From NCBI GenBank assembly GCA_015501595.1, contig JADNRX010000421.1, forward strand, positions 1 to 44,971: a DNA stretch of 44,971 bases, written 5' to 3'. Positions within the stretch are counted from its first letter, which is position 1, and every line of letters starts with the position of its first letter. Positions 32,016 through 42,910 of this stretch are shown here, piece by piece. Position numbers and translations under genes: made by a program. The DNA comes from Hymenopellis radicata. Lineage: Eukaryota; Basidiomycota; Agaricomycetes; Agaricales; Physalacriaceae. The notes below the pieces were generated by a model. That model had not been told where the DNA came from. It worked only from the letters and a program-made list of their open reading frames with translations, and made no database searches.

Positions 32016-33614
32016 TCATAGCTCACCCCGAAAGACAACAACGGTTAAACCCTCTGCTCTGAGCATCCGAAGACAACCTATCATGCGACAAAGCTCTTCC
32101 TCAGCGTTATACGAGTGGCCGATGGATAGGCGGACACTTTGTAACCGAGCCACCTCTCTTCTGTCGATATGCCAGCGGGATTGAATCATGAGCGTCAACG
32201 AGCGAAGGAACTGTACGAGATCTAGACAGTACGTGATCGTACACTCGAAATGAATCATTTGTGACAGTAATAACGGCGTGGCGGAAGCAGCCAGATCTAC
32301 AAGGTCCCCAGTCGCCTCCGTCACTTCGAGCTTGAATGTTTGGATTAGATGATGACATGAAGGTTGAGACGAGCCGGGAGATCGCTGTGCAATTGACAAC
32401 CTCAATATCAACGGATGCAAGCGATGATTGGGCTAGAAAGGATCTGAGAGCAGATATGCAACCCTCAACGACAACATCGGCATTTCCGATCCAAAGAGTA
32501 GTGAATCTGAGTTCCGTCAAGGATGTGCACCGAAGATAACGTAGCAGCCCAACATGCTGGATATCAAGGTACTTCAGTTTCGAATGAAGCATAGAGTCAG
32601 ATGGTCCTGATTCTTCTCGAGAGTAGGTGGTGAATGAATGGAGATTAGGGCAATGTGCGAGTATTTGACAGTCATGAAGGAATGATGTGGAGCTGAGGTG
32701 AGTTTTGAGATGGGTTAGCTGATGCCAGGGAAATGCCCCCACTGGGAAATTGAACCTCTTCCCGGGTGGACGCCATGCAGTTCAAGGGATCGCAGCTTTG
32801 GCGCATGTCGAAAGATGTCCAGGATTTGTGCGAGGGTCCAGGTTGCAAGGCCTTAAAATCCCACACATCAAGCGACGCTGTCTCTAAAAGCGGCAATTCT
32901 CCAACTTCACCTAGCGACATATAGCTTTTGGGCGTCCCGGAAATAACGATATCCCGCCAGCGCAGGGAATGTCGTTTGACAATATCAACAAACACTCCAC
33001 TGGCTATGTCGTTCATCAGGGGGTCCATGTCGTATTCGAACGACAAGGGCAATGACCTCTCGAAGACGGTTGCTAACATATCGTAACTGCCCTCCGGATA
33101 GCCGCCGGGGGTATAGATATGCGATAATGGTGGCAATTTCGACCACGCCACAGCGACGAAGGCGCTGAGGTTATTTGCCTCCAAAGGCGGCATACATGTC
33201 CGAGACGCCATGGTCCCTTAGTCACGGAAGAGGAGCGGTATGGTAAGGGCTTCATGGTGAGTTTGAAAATCCTCATTAAGACCTCGACGGGAAGCCTGTG
33301 GACAGGGGGAAAGAGTTTGATATGCGCGCTGTGCAATTCTTGGAGGGAATCTAGTTGGCCGTGAGCGTCGGTCAAGGCAGCGGTGAGATGCGCAATCCGC
33401 CCCCGGCATGATGCCATGTCCTGTTCGATATTGTGCGCAGCGTCTAGGACGGCATGTCGCTCAGGCGTTGGTATATCAAAAGCGATACATTTTCCAAGAT
33501 GAGCGTGGAATGGGGATGGGCGGGAAAGAAAAGAGCGAGGACCGCAATTTGGGCAGGTGTCAGACACTAAAACAGATCAAGGCTCTATCCGACAAGTTCG
33601 CGGCCACACTTACT
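32016..33614 (-). pseudogene. coiled-coil F-box protein gene with several frame breaks
   Basis: The start codon is itself split: A at 33614, a 47-nt intron (33567-33613), then TG at 33566, giving MSDTCPNCG. A cysteine pair and a heptad region (residues about 40-75) precede a canonical F-box, VHRLPVEVLMRIFKLTMK and WRLGHVCRLWRQI. After SSLW the frame changes at a GTGGCGTGG stretch near 33145. Leucine-rich repeats then continue in successive frames: TLAQILDIFRHAPKLRSLEL, then FPWHQLTHLKTHLS and CPNLHSFTTYS, then the C-terminus FKLEVTEATGDLVDL...VVFRGEL. At least four frame changes lack an intron explanation, so this is most likely a pseudogene. Several would be undone by a single extra base in a short G run, which also fits sequencing error. 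Confidence 0.65.
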
Positions 33615-34070
33615 GTTAGCTGCACCTACGTGAGCTGGAGAACGGCTAGGGTAAGCGTTAGATAAGGAAAGCAGAGAGATAGAATAATGAGATCTCGTAC
33701 CAATGGTAGTTACAAGCAAGTTGACGCTCCTGCCTTATTGGGCGAGATCGGCGCGTGCGCGTCGAATAACTTCTTCTCTCGACGCGCTCATCATCTCGGC
33801 GAGACAGTGGCGAGACTGCCTCTGTCACTCTTCTCTGCTATTAATTTCGACCCCACCCACCAGTCTCGGTATGTTTGGGCATCCTCGGGAATGTTCCCTG
33901 GTCCCTTTCCCCTTGTGTACTGGTCTTGACCCGCACCGGGAGTCAGCTGGAATACCCTTTTCCAGGCCTCTCTCTTTCTCGTGCAAGATGACGCCACCAG
34001 GTGGTGTCCCAAGTCAAGTCCACTGACAAAGAACCACTACCGCCACCTGATAAACCGGCTCATCGAGTAG
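33615..34070. other. intergenic, nothing recognised
   Basis: This holds the 5' flank of the F-box gene and the upstream side of a LINE remnant. No coding region is supportable. Confidence 0.35.
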
Positions 34071-34613
34071 TCTTTGTACTACTTGCGCCTCTCGGTCTCA
34101 AAGCATAGAAAAGCTCTCATTCGACTGCTCCTGTCAGACCATCCGTTCGCGCTGGAACAATATTAATTACGGCGCGCAGATAGATACCACCCGTTCGTGC
34201 CACGCAACGAACGGTGGTGCCGTCTATGTGGAACTGAAGTGGAGACGCCGGAGCACGTTATTCTTCTTTGCAAGGCCGACGATGACTTGATCACACTCAG
34301 AGAGGGACTACTCCGCAAAATCGCTGTCGAACTGCCAGCATTAGGTCTGATGCCAGGACTCTCCGAAGATCATGATGCCGTTGAAGTGCTCAAATCAATG
34401 ATCTTCCAGGACAAGTGCCTGCCATTGGTAGCCAGGCTGATCTTCGAAGTTGCTGAGTTGTACAAGCAGTACGAGCTCCCACGTCCGAAGCGTGGTGCTC
34501 CTCTGCCGGTGCTTCGCATATGGAAGAGACGTATACCTGGTGCAAAACCTATGTTGGCTCAATTACAGGTAGCAGTGACGACGACGACGACAGCGACTCA
34601 GACTGTACCATAA
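34071..34613 (+). mobile_element. LINE reverse-transcriptase C-terminal remnant
   Basis: The frame reads KHRKALIRLLLSDHPFALEQ, then an in-frame TAA near 34164, then RADRYHPFVPRNERWCRLCG and TEVETPEHVILLC. This is the thumb end and CCHC-type terminal zinc motif of a non-LTR retrotransposon RT, from a different lineage than the copy at 8275-9037. After the zinc motif, 120 residues of charged helix run to TAA at 34613. Upstream RT motifs are missing, so the copy is 5'-truncated and carries a nonsense mutation. The 3' boundary was not found; a (ctac)n stretch lies at 34842-34863. Confidence 0.75.
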
Positions 34614-35508
34614 CGTAGCATTAGCACCACCAAATTTATTTGCTTTTGATTTCCTTTTGGCGACCCACTCTTGAGTCGGTTTCGGAGCCTTGAGCTCCTG
34701 ACTGTGCACCAGAGGCGCGCGGCGACCTCCTTAAAGGCGGAGATATCTCCGTGAGTACTTAGTGCATGGCGTGAAGGCTGGAGTTCGCCACTTACAACGC
34801 TTTCACACCCGGCCGTTCCTGATAGGGACCTTGTGCCGGCTTCTACCTACCTACCTACCTACCACACATTCGAGGAATGTGGTCGTTTCCTATCATTCTC
34901 GCGGTACTCGAATACAGGTGCAAGTAATGTCCGACTACACTACTTGCGCATCCACTATCCGCACGCTCTTCAGTAGTCGCGCCCAGCTTGCCTTATTGTA
35001 AAATTGAGAATTTTGCTGCGAGGGCCTGAGGAATGATGGGATCTTGAATGCCTGTGATCGGTCCGAGTAGGCCTACAGATGGACTAATAAACAACAACAA
35101 TCCTTCCTTCCTGTACTGAATCACTCTGGACGCCACGCTTCGCCTGTGTTGCTTATTGAAGCTCTTTGAAGAAGCCGGGTGTATGGAGTGGTGGCGTCTA
35201 TCTGTATCTGACTCATATGGTTGTCGCGAACCTTGTTTCGTCGATATGCTGTCACATAGAACAAGATGGTCCGGCATCGCGGATGAGATGAAGGTAATAA
35301 TAGTACCCTCCAAGACGTACAAATTAATAAATTAATGCGTGTCCTGATACAAAATATCTACAGCTTTAACAGATCGTGACGTTCATGAGCACACAGATTC
35401 CTCAATACGGGATAGTCATAGTCTTATGCAGTCACCAGGATAGAATCGATGTGTAGTACATTGGGGTGTTTGCATCAAGACTGAGTTGTACAGGTATGTA
35501 TTACATAG
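34614..35508. other. interval with a (ctac)n microsatellite
   Basis: Five ctac repeats lie at 34842-34863. The minus frame at 34993-35322 has no domain, intron or neighbour support. Part of the first 150 bp may be LINE 3' UTR. Confidence 0.4.
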
Positions 35509-38242
35509 CTACGTTTCTTCTTCTGGCGAACCTGCCTTGTGCATGCTGGTCTTCCAATAGTTCTCTCCATAAGACAAGGTGAGTTCATTGCGGCCATCGA
35601 CAGGCGGCTCTGGGATGAGGTCAACTCGCAGCGGCAGACGACAGACGGTCTCACCCACCTGTTCTGAGCACAATGTGTTTCTCTTCATTCGCGTGGATGA
35701 CTGAAAAGATGCATAGATGAGCAACCTGAGAAGGGCCAATAGCAATCAACCCACCATGAGCGACGCAGTTTGCATATTGGTCTCGACGTTTTGAGTGTTT
35801 GCTCTTCTTCTTGTTCGACTTGATCTCTGACTCTGGCCTAGCCGGCTTGTCGTTGAGGAACCTGGTTACATTCCCCATCGATGCAGCATCAATGGTGGCC
35901 TCATCATTGAGTTCAAACACATAATTTCGATGCATGTGTTTTGAAATGATTTCCTCCAGCTTCGAGGTCTTATCGATTTCCTTGATTTGGCCATGATATT
36001 CTGCGGCGTAAGGGTACACTTGAAAAAGGAGATGCCATGTAGCTCACCACCGAGATAGGTGTTTGCCTCCAGAACATCGCTCGAAGATGAGAAAGCTCCG
36101 CTGCCATATTTAGATTGTCGAATGCAGATCAAGTCCTGGTATTTGAATGAGTAGTTGACAGTGCGTGAGACCTGAAAGAGGTGCTTACATCCTTGGTGGT
36201 AGCACGCTGTACATCTACGTTATTGCAGAGGCGGCTATGACCTGGACCAAAATCAAAGTCAGTAGCATAGCACTTGGACTCCCATCCCATACCTGGAGAT
36301 GGGCCTTTGGTATCAACGCTTTTCCATGCTATCTGGTTCCTGTGAGAGATCAAGTTTAGAGACTTCCAGTAGGAGGCTACACGGGACAAACCTCGCTCCG
36401 CATTTGCGGCATAATTCTGGATCACACTCTTGCGCCTGCTGAGCACAAGGGCAGTTGTTGGATATGCTGCATCCCCCCTCCACATAACAGGAGCAGCCCT
36501 TTCGCCTACGATCGCCTGTGCATCAATGCTAGGTTACTAGTATCCAATTGCGAAAATCAGTAGCCACTTACAGGTCAGCGCACAGTTGCAACTACGCAGA
36601 CACTGGCGTCCCAATAAATAGCACCGACAGTCTACGACCGTCTCATCGCACGGTCCATCGTGTACGCAGGGGTGAACGCTGCAGAAGACTGGTTACAGAG
36701 AGTGCAATTGACTAGGTAAAATCATGGCATACGGCAAGGAGAACGATTGCTCGGGCAGCTTTGGAGGACCTCGGGCTTCCGCCAGGTGAGAAGGTCCAGA
36801 GGATGTTCTGCAAGAGTCAGGCCTCTTATCAGCCTGACTCAAGAAGCGCGCGCGGTAAAGGAAAATCTAGTATAGGTTTCAAATTCTGGACCTGGAAGGA
36901 CTGGAAGTACTATGTACCTTGCTACAAGGCAGTTTAGATGTAAATGAAAGATCACAGGGTAGGATGTCCGGATCAATCTGTAACACGCCTATGATGAACT
37001 GATCTTTGTCGATGTCGGATTCCGCCTGACTCTGCACGTACATCAGTCTTGGTCAAGATGAAGAAAAAGCCATCTCCTGACCTTTACTTCGTAGCTATCC
37101 ATATCCAGATGCTTGAAGCAATCATCCCCACAGGGGTAACATCCGAGTCGTGCAGTTCCTCCGCAGACAACTTGGCCATTTTCTGTAAAATGACAGGAAG
37201 ACACATCCTGTCGTCTCATCCTTCACCACTAACAGAACAGAACAAGATTACTATCGTAGGAAAGCGCTAGTCGCAAAACTCACCAGATGCGTTCCGCACG
37301 CCACACGTTCACATGAGAACAATACGCCGGCTCGCAGGTGTTGATAGCGTCAAACACACTCTCAGTCTTCAAGTCGGGGAGCTCTGATTGTTTCTGATAT
37401 CATGAGAATGTCGAGATCCTTCTCTCCGAACCAATCCAGGCCCTTCGGCCAGTCCCTGTGCGCCACCAAGTTTCAATTCAGGCTTTTTCTCGTCAGAGCA
37501 CAGATTCACCTTTGAAAAATCGCCCAGAGCGAGCCGGAGTCATGCCCAACCTTCCCCAACAGGTTGCCCAGTGTGTTGAGCGGAATTTCTGCCTTGTACA
37601 ACCTCTTGATGATCTCAATTCGCATAATCTCGACTAGGCCGAGCTGTGACGCCACTACTCCAGAAACAAACGGACTACGCACCATCAGGATCCTCAAAGT
37701 CATTTTGCCACGCATACTTCAAGTCCGATTCTCCATCATACAGTCCCGCAAAAAACTGCTCCGCCTGAACTCGGATCGTCCGCATAAGGACGTGCGAGAG
37801 CCGCCCCGCGCGGAGTCCAAGTCCGCATCTCTGGAGAAAACATTCCTCGATACCGGGCGCAGGACGTATACGAGGATGCGGCGCTATGTTGTTTTCAATA
37901 TTGACAATAATACAATCCTCGTCGTCGATGAGGCATGCATCCATCCCGCCGAGCTTGAACTCGCCACGGTCTGGAAAGGAGTCATCTGGTTCTTGCACGC
38001 CAAACTATCAATGACGCCTGCGCATCGTCTTGCGACCATTCATTAAACTCGCGGTAAACTTCCTCGACGATTTGGAGTGCCTGCATTTCAGCCGATAAGT
38101 CGACGTTGGACACATCCATTTCGGTTGACGAGTCGACGTAGGAGCTATCATATCGAGTGTAGAGGTCTTTCGTCGGCTCTTCAACTGGGTGAAGTAAGTC
38201 GACGAAATCAACTGTGGGAACGCAGCTCTCAGAAGAAAGCAA
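35509..38242 (-). CDS. EZH2-like CXC/SET histone methyltransferase, 5' half uncertain
   Basis: The 3' half splices cleanly in phase: 37182-37082, 37031-36892, 36807-36733, 36678-36572, 36515-36392, 36339-36293, 36241-36189, 36135-36048, 36000-35659 and 35609-35509. It encodes a complete CXC domain (HPCVHDGPCDE, CRCYLLGRQCLRSCNC, CPCAQQAQECDPELCRKCGA) and an IQR-like VDVQRATTKD link into a SET domain (SKYGSGAF, NYVFELNDEATIDA, GNVTRFLND, then NC, ending ELTLSYGENYW). This order is that of Enhancer-of-zeste, the PRC2 subunit that methylates H3K27. The usual RFxNHS is RFLND here, and a Lys-rich insert of about 25 residues precedes NC. Upstream, a Cys-rich C5-like segment (TCEPAYCSH) and acidic N-terminal exons are present, but one or two junctions near 37284-37400 stay out of frame. 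The first in-frame ATG is 38119. Confidence 0.78.
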
Positions 38243-38535
38243 TTAAAACTATGTAAATTCTTATGGGAAATATTAAGTACATATGCAATATGTATTATAT
38301 ATATGCATTGTACAAGCGCTTATACTTTTTACCTTGACAACTCTCGCCTCGCCCTCCGAAATGGCTAGAACAAGCAGTCAGCTGTCCGTTGTTCAAGGTG
38401 CTCAAATCCTTGAACGGAACAATCTTCCTCTTATCGAGATGCGCCGGGCTTGCTGTGGACGACGTACTTGAAGTGTGATTTCCATCGACAATGCCGCGAT
38501 GTTTGAAATGATAACAGCCTCGGGTCTACGTGCCA

Positions 38536-38953
38536 CCTAAAATCAGTCGTCTAAACAAATTGATGAAAGCGGCGTGTCCTAGAAAGAAGACCGCGTCGTC
38601 GCCTGAGAGAACTCTCGCTCCAGCGGCGTCTGCATCGGTTATAGCATTGCCAGAGATGACATTATGGAAGTCCATTAGCGGAATAATTGAATGGGAGCCT
38701 TGTCCAGATTAGTGTGTAAACGATACCCCAACAGAGGAATGACGGAGTACAGCCGGAAGAGAAACAAGGAGATAACTGCGTACCAGTGATATTTATTGAT
38801 AACCTGCTGTCGGGTCCAATTTCCAGCAAGCCTCGTTTGACGAAACGGTCTTTGATCTGCTTGTCCTTTGGCGTATTGTAAGACGCCTTTGGAGCGGGCT
38901 ATTCTCGTCGATGTCGGGGGGCCTGAGACGATCATGTTAGTTTGACCATACAA
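38536..38953 (-). CDS. exons of an unrecognised gene
   Basis: Two minus-strand exons are likely, 38953-38784 (rich in Arg/Gln, containing KGVLQYAKGQADQRPF) and 38698-38536, separated by an 85-nt GT-AG interval. The second reads very much like protein, with DFHNVISGNAITDADAAGA and DDAVFFLGHAAFINLFRRL, before a GTGGCA donor. Joining the exons leaves a one-base phase mismatch, and no start or stop was fixed. The family was not recognised. It lies upstream of the EZH2-like gene on the same strand and could belong to a different, broken gene. Confidence 0.4.
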
Positions 38954-39012
38954 CCTATGCTGAGGATCGCTTACTTGTTTGTTCCTTTACCGTTAACCGT
39001 TCCTGTCCGTCA

Positions 39013-39345
39013 TCAGCTCGATGAGGCAATGTACGTCTGAGCTGCCTCTGTGAGAGCAGCAGCACCGAAGAAGACATCACGCGACAAGAGCTTCAACACG
39101 CCAAGACCTCCGGACTTCCGCGATCTATGTCTTTGAAAAACGATCCACTTCCCCTGCCGCATGGCTCGAACCAAAACGCCCTCCTTCCGAGAAAGCTTGT
39201 GCTCTGGCACACGAATGCATCGTCCGTAGGTGGGACTCTCTCTCTCACACGGCCACGACCATCGCCATGTCGCCGCCGCCCTGGATGCCGCAGAGAGAGC
39301 GGTTATACTTTCTGAAGTGGACCTGGTTACGGAACAGCTGGCCAA
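39013..39345 (-). pseudogene. midasin (Rea1/Mdn1)-like AAA+ fragment
   Basis: The minus strand reads GVLVRAMRQGKWIVF, then, in a shifted frame, KDIDRGSPEV, then back in the first frame LGVLKLL. Together this looks like the sensor/Walker B segment of a midasin-type AAA module, where a G-LVxAxxxGxW-hh-DE/ID pattern is characteristic. Two compensating slips (one at a T5 run near 39135) break it, and neither the Walker A nor the flanking AAA domains are present. Midasin is a giant ATPase of 60S ribosome assembly. This is an isolated fragment, not a working gene. The assignment rests on a short motif, so it is moderate. Confidence 0.45.
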
Positions 39346-39807
39346 TCCAGGGTCGTCGGGACGCGTTCATTCCAAGGAGGCTAGGATATTGTGAGGTGTT
39401 TGTTCTGTTGCTTGAATAACACGCAAAATGACGAACCTAATGTTCTACAGCTCCATCCTCATCTCCAAGCCGTATTTCGTCTGCTGTTCATGCTCGTCAT
39501 CCAAGAGACTATCCGGCTGATACAAGCAAAGACCCAGCACGTACCATGACGGCAATAGCGAGTTCAACCCCAGCGCAGCGCTCTTCAGCGACGTTCGTGT
39601 GGATCATACGTCCCAAAAGTTTCTGTCGATGGAAAAGAAGGTACACGCACTCACAAGCCTCAATTCTTGTAAGCCCTTTCCGGAAAATAAACCGGTTATG
39701 CGTGGATTCTGACGATGACGTGAGCCGAGGAACATCAAGCCGAACGTGAAGTGTCCGTACCCGAGTTGGTCTTTCGCAGCCGGTCGACCTTCTTGTACGT
39801 TGAAACT
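39346..39807. other. unassigned interval, possible minus-strand exon
   Basis: A minus-strand stretch (about 39690-39550) reads RIEACECVYLLFHRQKLLG and EERCAGVELAIAVM, up to a GTACGT donor near 39541, then LLDDEHEQQTKYGLEMRMEL. It looks coding but could not be tied to a gene. Confidence 0.3.
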
Positions 39808-40835
39808 GTCTGAGCCGGGCAAAGCAAGACATTCTAGAAGGATTATCAGAAATGGAGACAAGATGGGGAGAATCCGGCTACTTACGCTTCATCCTCACAT
39901 TGTAGGCAGCCGACTGCTCCTCGCGGAACACAAGTGTAACCTCAACATACCCTTTTGAATGCTACATATCCGAGATAATATATCCTAGAGGATCGTGAGC
40001 GACGCCGAATTCAGAGCAGAGAGCAAACCTACCGATGGCTCGCCAGTTGTCTCCATGTAACGATAGCTCTGATGAAGTCAACTCGTTACCCGCCCAAGGT
40101 AACCGTTCAGCTGCGAGCCGTGACTTGACACGGCTTCGGCGAGGTCAGGACAATGTCCACCCTGCCGTGCACGTCAGGACTTTCCCGACTGTCTGAGCCG
40201 GTGGCCAAGGGCAAAGCAAGACGTTCTGAAAAGATCATTAGAAATGGAGAGAAGATGGGAGAATCCGGCTACTTACGCTCCATTTAAAAATGTATATACT
40301 TGAGCATCGACTGCGCTACTAGCGGAACACCGAGTGTAACCGCAAAATCGACTCCAGGCAGTCGCAAGGGAGGTAAACCCTATTGAATGCTGGGCTTACA
40401 TATCCGAGATAATATATCCTAGAGGATCGTGAGCGACGCCGAATTCAGAGCAGAGAGAAAACTTACCGATGGCTCGCCAGTTGTCTCCATGTAACGATAG
40501 CTCCGATGAAGTCAACTCGTTACCCGCCCAAGGGACCCGTTCAGCTGCGAGCCGTGACTTGACACGGCTTCGGCGAGGTCAGGACAATGTCCACCCTGCC
40601 GTGCACGTCAGGACTTTCCCGACTGTCTGAGCCGGTGGCCAAGGGCAAAGCAAGACGTTCTGAAAAGATCATTAGAAATGGAGAGAAGATGGGGAGAATC
40701 CGGATACTTACGCTTCATTTAAAGATGTAGATACTTGAGCATCGACTGCGCTCCTAGCGGAACACAGAGTGTAACCACAACATCAGCACCAGACAGTCGT
40801 AAGGGAGGTACACCCTGTCGAATGTTGGGCTTATT
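39808..40835. repeat. second cluster of the 430-bp tandem unit
   Basis: The landmark gatggctcgccagttgtctc recurs at 40034 and 40468 (434 bp apart), with partial units on both sides. Orientation is the same as at 24.7-26.2 kb. The first partial unit starts at ctgtctgagccgg (39808) and the last fades near 40835 after aatgttgggctta. The second unit shows point changes (ctccgatgaag, caagggacccg), so this cluster is slightly more diverged. Confidence 0.9.
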
Positions 40836-41023
40836 TTCTTCCTGTGGGCGTCGTCGCTGTTTCTCCATGACGGTAAAAGACAAGTCCTCAAGGCTTATGT
40901 CAGTCCGGGCATAAGCCGATCTCTCCGATCTGTAGATCATTGGGAAATACTTCTCAGCGTCTTCCCATCATCATCCGTCTCGAGCGTGCTAGTCAGATAC
41001 CCCCAGTCCATCGCTCTTCCGCC

Positions 41024-42114
41024 ATGGCTTCTGACGCCCAGCCCGACAACATCACCGACGGTCCTGATATTCAACGACTGCGCTCCATCCGCTTGGATGA
41101 GGATCCTGGTCTCATGTGGCCCCATCAAATGAGATTTGAAGTACGCATCTTCTTCTTTTCCTCGCCAGAACGGAATGACCCACCCCGAGTTCAGGAAGTA
41201 AAACGCCGCATTGGAGAGCCGAATGCCCGCCTTATCTTCTCCAAGTTGAAAGCAATGGATAAGGCGGACAAAGCGTGGAGGACCGAGGCAATCTGCAAGG
41301 TGCGTACTCATCTATCCTTTCACGAACATTTACCAAGTTTGCACAGCTCTGTAGAAATGCTCAATTCAAACCTAACTACACTTTTGTCTGTGCGTGCAGG
41401 TATTTGATCCATTGCGTATGTAGCCTGTTCCTCTTCCTTGGTATATCTGGTCACTCAAAGAGTTTCAGTCTTGTCAGCTGGGACGTCTTCAGGTGCACTG
41501 TAAGTCGAGTTCACGTACAAGAAACCTATCTAACCCCCATCTAGGCTCGACCTGCCCGCAACCAGGACTTCGTCAGATGGTCCACATCAACTGGGTGACC
41601 GGGGACCTCGTCAAACAAACTGTTGTCAAAAAGAATCGCAATCAGCGTCACAAGAAAAAAACCTCTCAGTCCCGAAAAGCAGCAGGCTTACGCTGAGCGT
41701 GCCAGGGCCAATCATGCACAGTACATTGATCGACGGCCAGAGCTACCGCAACCCCCCAAGCGGCCTGCCCCTGCCCCTGGCATCTTTGCGTCAAGGCCCC
41801 GTGCAGTCATGACCGCAAGGCCACTTCCAAGGATGATGGCGCGTCCTCACCCGTATTCCCGTCGTCCTCCCTCTCCCCCCAGCCATTCATCACCGGAGGA
41901 GGACTCTGGCGACTCGGACGCGTCCGCAGACATGTATGTCGATGAAGTGAGCCAGGAGGAGAGCGACGAAGTGAGCGAGGAGGAGCGCGATGAAGTGAGC
42001 GATCATGAAGTCGAGCCTGACAGGGTGCGGCAGGGGAAGCCGCTAGACCAACGGATATATGCCAATCGATGGGGGCATCATTCCGTTACGGGTGAACGCC
42101 TGATTCATCGCTAG
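41024..42114 (+). CDS. 292-aa protein of unknown function, disordered acidic tail
   Basis: Five exons close in phase: 41024-41299, 41338-41399, 41478-41499, 41545-41594 and 41646-42114. The intron 41595-41645 (51 nt) removes what otherwise looks like a frameshift before an A7 run. Exon 3 is only 22 nt. The N-terminal half is helical and charged (RRIGEPNARLIFSKLKAMDK, FAQLCRNAQFKPNYTFVC). The second half is Pro/Arg-rich with repeated PPxPPSH-type motifs, then a Ser/Asp/Glu-rich acidic run with repeated DEVS units, and ends YANRWGHHSVTGERLIHR. This is a disordered, possibly nuclear protein. No domain was recognised. A decayed copy of the last exon is present at 44060-44410. It starts 190 bp after the 430-bp repeat cluster. 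Confidence 0.65.
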
Positions 42115-42644
42115 GCTCAGTAAATAGTTTGGAAGACCGCTGTATGAAGGGGACCTTGAAAGGTTGAGAGGGTTACTGTGTTGTGGTTCCTTATCATATT
42201 TTGTATTTACAAGTCCGAAATCCCTTACAGCTTTACCTCCCTCCGTGCGGGCTCGTCTCGCTCTGTCTCCTTTCCAGCGCCATCTTCCTCTCTCCCGTGC
42301 GCTTACCCGCTACTACCATTAAGTTTTGACGTGCTCGGACAACAGTAAGATGGCTACTCGCTGCAGGTCGCAATGGTGTGCAAGTCGATTTAGGCGTGAC
42401 TTGTGACGGTACGCGTTTAGGGGTAAAAATGGTGCTGGTGGTGCCACTGGTGGAAGTATAGGTTCTTGGGTGGATCCGCTGAGCCATAGCTGTAGAAATT
42501 AGCCTTTTTGCGCAGTCAGTTGCTAGGATAACCTCAATACAATTGCCCTTCACTTGCCAGAGAGCACAGCCACAGCCATTTTAGGCAATTGATTACCTAA
42601 TACTAATAATGCAATGATCATAGCCACACAGCCACATTATGTTA
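42115..42644. other. 3' flank and A+T-rich island edge
   Basis: No gene was recognised. The minus frame 42233-42553 has no domain or intron support. From about 42580 the sequence becomes clearly A+T-rich compared with its surroundings. Confidence 0.35.
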
Positions 42645-42735
42645 TTAAAAATTGCCATCAGCAGGATTTGAACCTGTGACTACTAGATTAATAACAGGCT
42701 AAGCAGGTAATATAACCACTACACCATTAGTCTAT
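42645..42735 (-). other. tRNA-derived sequence with A and B boxes (SINE candidate)
   Basis: On the minus strand TGGTGTAGTGG fits the pol III A box and GGTTCAAATCC the B box, at tRNA-like spacing. A TTTTT terminator-like run follows directly (cctgctgatggcaattttt). The T arm pairs well, but the 5' and 3' acceptor strands do not pair, and no good anticodon stem forms. It is therefore not a functional tRNA but a tRNA-derived element or relic. Confidence 0.6.
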
Positions 42736-42800
42736 GAGTACTATTGAACTCAATTGCCTTTTATTACTACTCCCTCAGTTAACACAATCTTTAACCTTCA

Positions 42801-42827
42801 CTTAGGGCAAGCATAGCTTGCCCTAAG
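42801..42827. other. perfect 12-bp hairpin containing TTAGGG
   Basis: CTTAGGGCAAGC-ata-GCTTGCCCTAAG is a perfect stem with a 3-nt loop. Each arm contains one telomere-type TTAGGG/CCCTAA hexamer. It sits between the tRNA-derived sequence and the telomere-like tract. Confidence 0.85.
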
Positions 42828-42910
42828 GAAGGAGTATTATATGTTAGTACCCTTCAAAATTATTGTCCCTTTATTTATTAATTGACGTCTTTCCCGCTCC
42901 GCACCGAACC

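Noticed and set aside
37960..38030. Frameshift in the 5' part of the EZH2-like gene near 38000
   Set aside because: A 55-nt intron from a GTTTAC donor to a GATAG acceptor joins the two frames in phase.
41640..41660. Frameshift at an A7 run in the 292-aa gene
   Set aside because: A 51-nt GT-AG intron (41595-41645) joins the frames exactly, so no frameshift is needed.
42645..42735. Functional tRNA gene
   Set aside because: A and B boxes are present, but the acceptor strands do not pair and no anticodon stem forms, so it is at best tRNA-derived.
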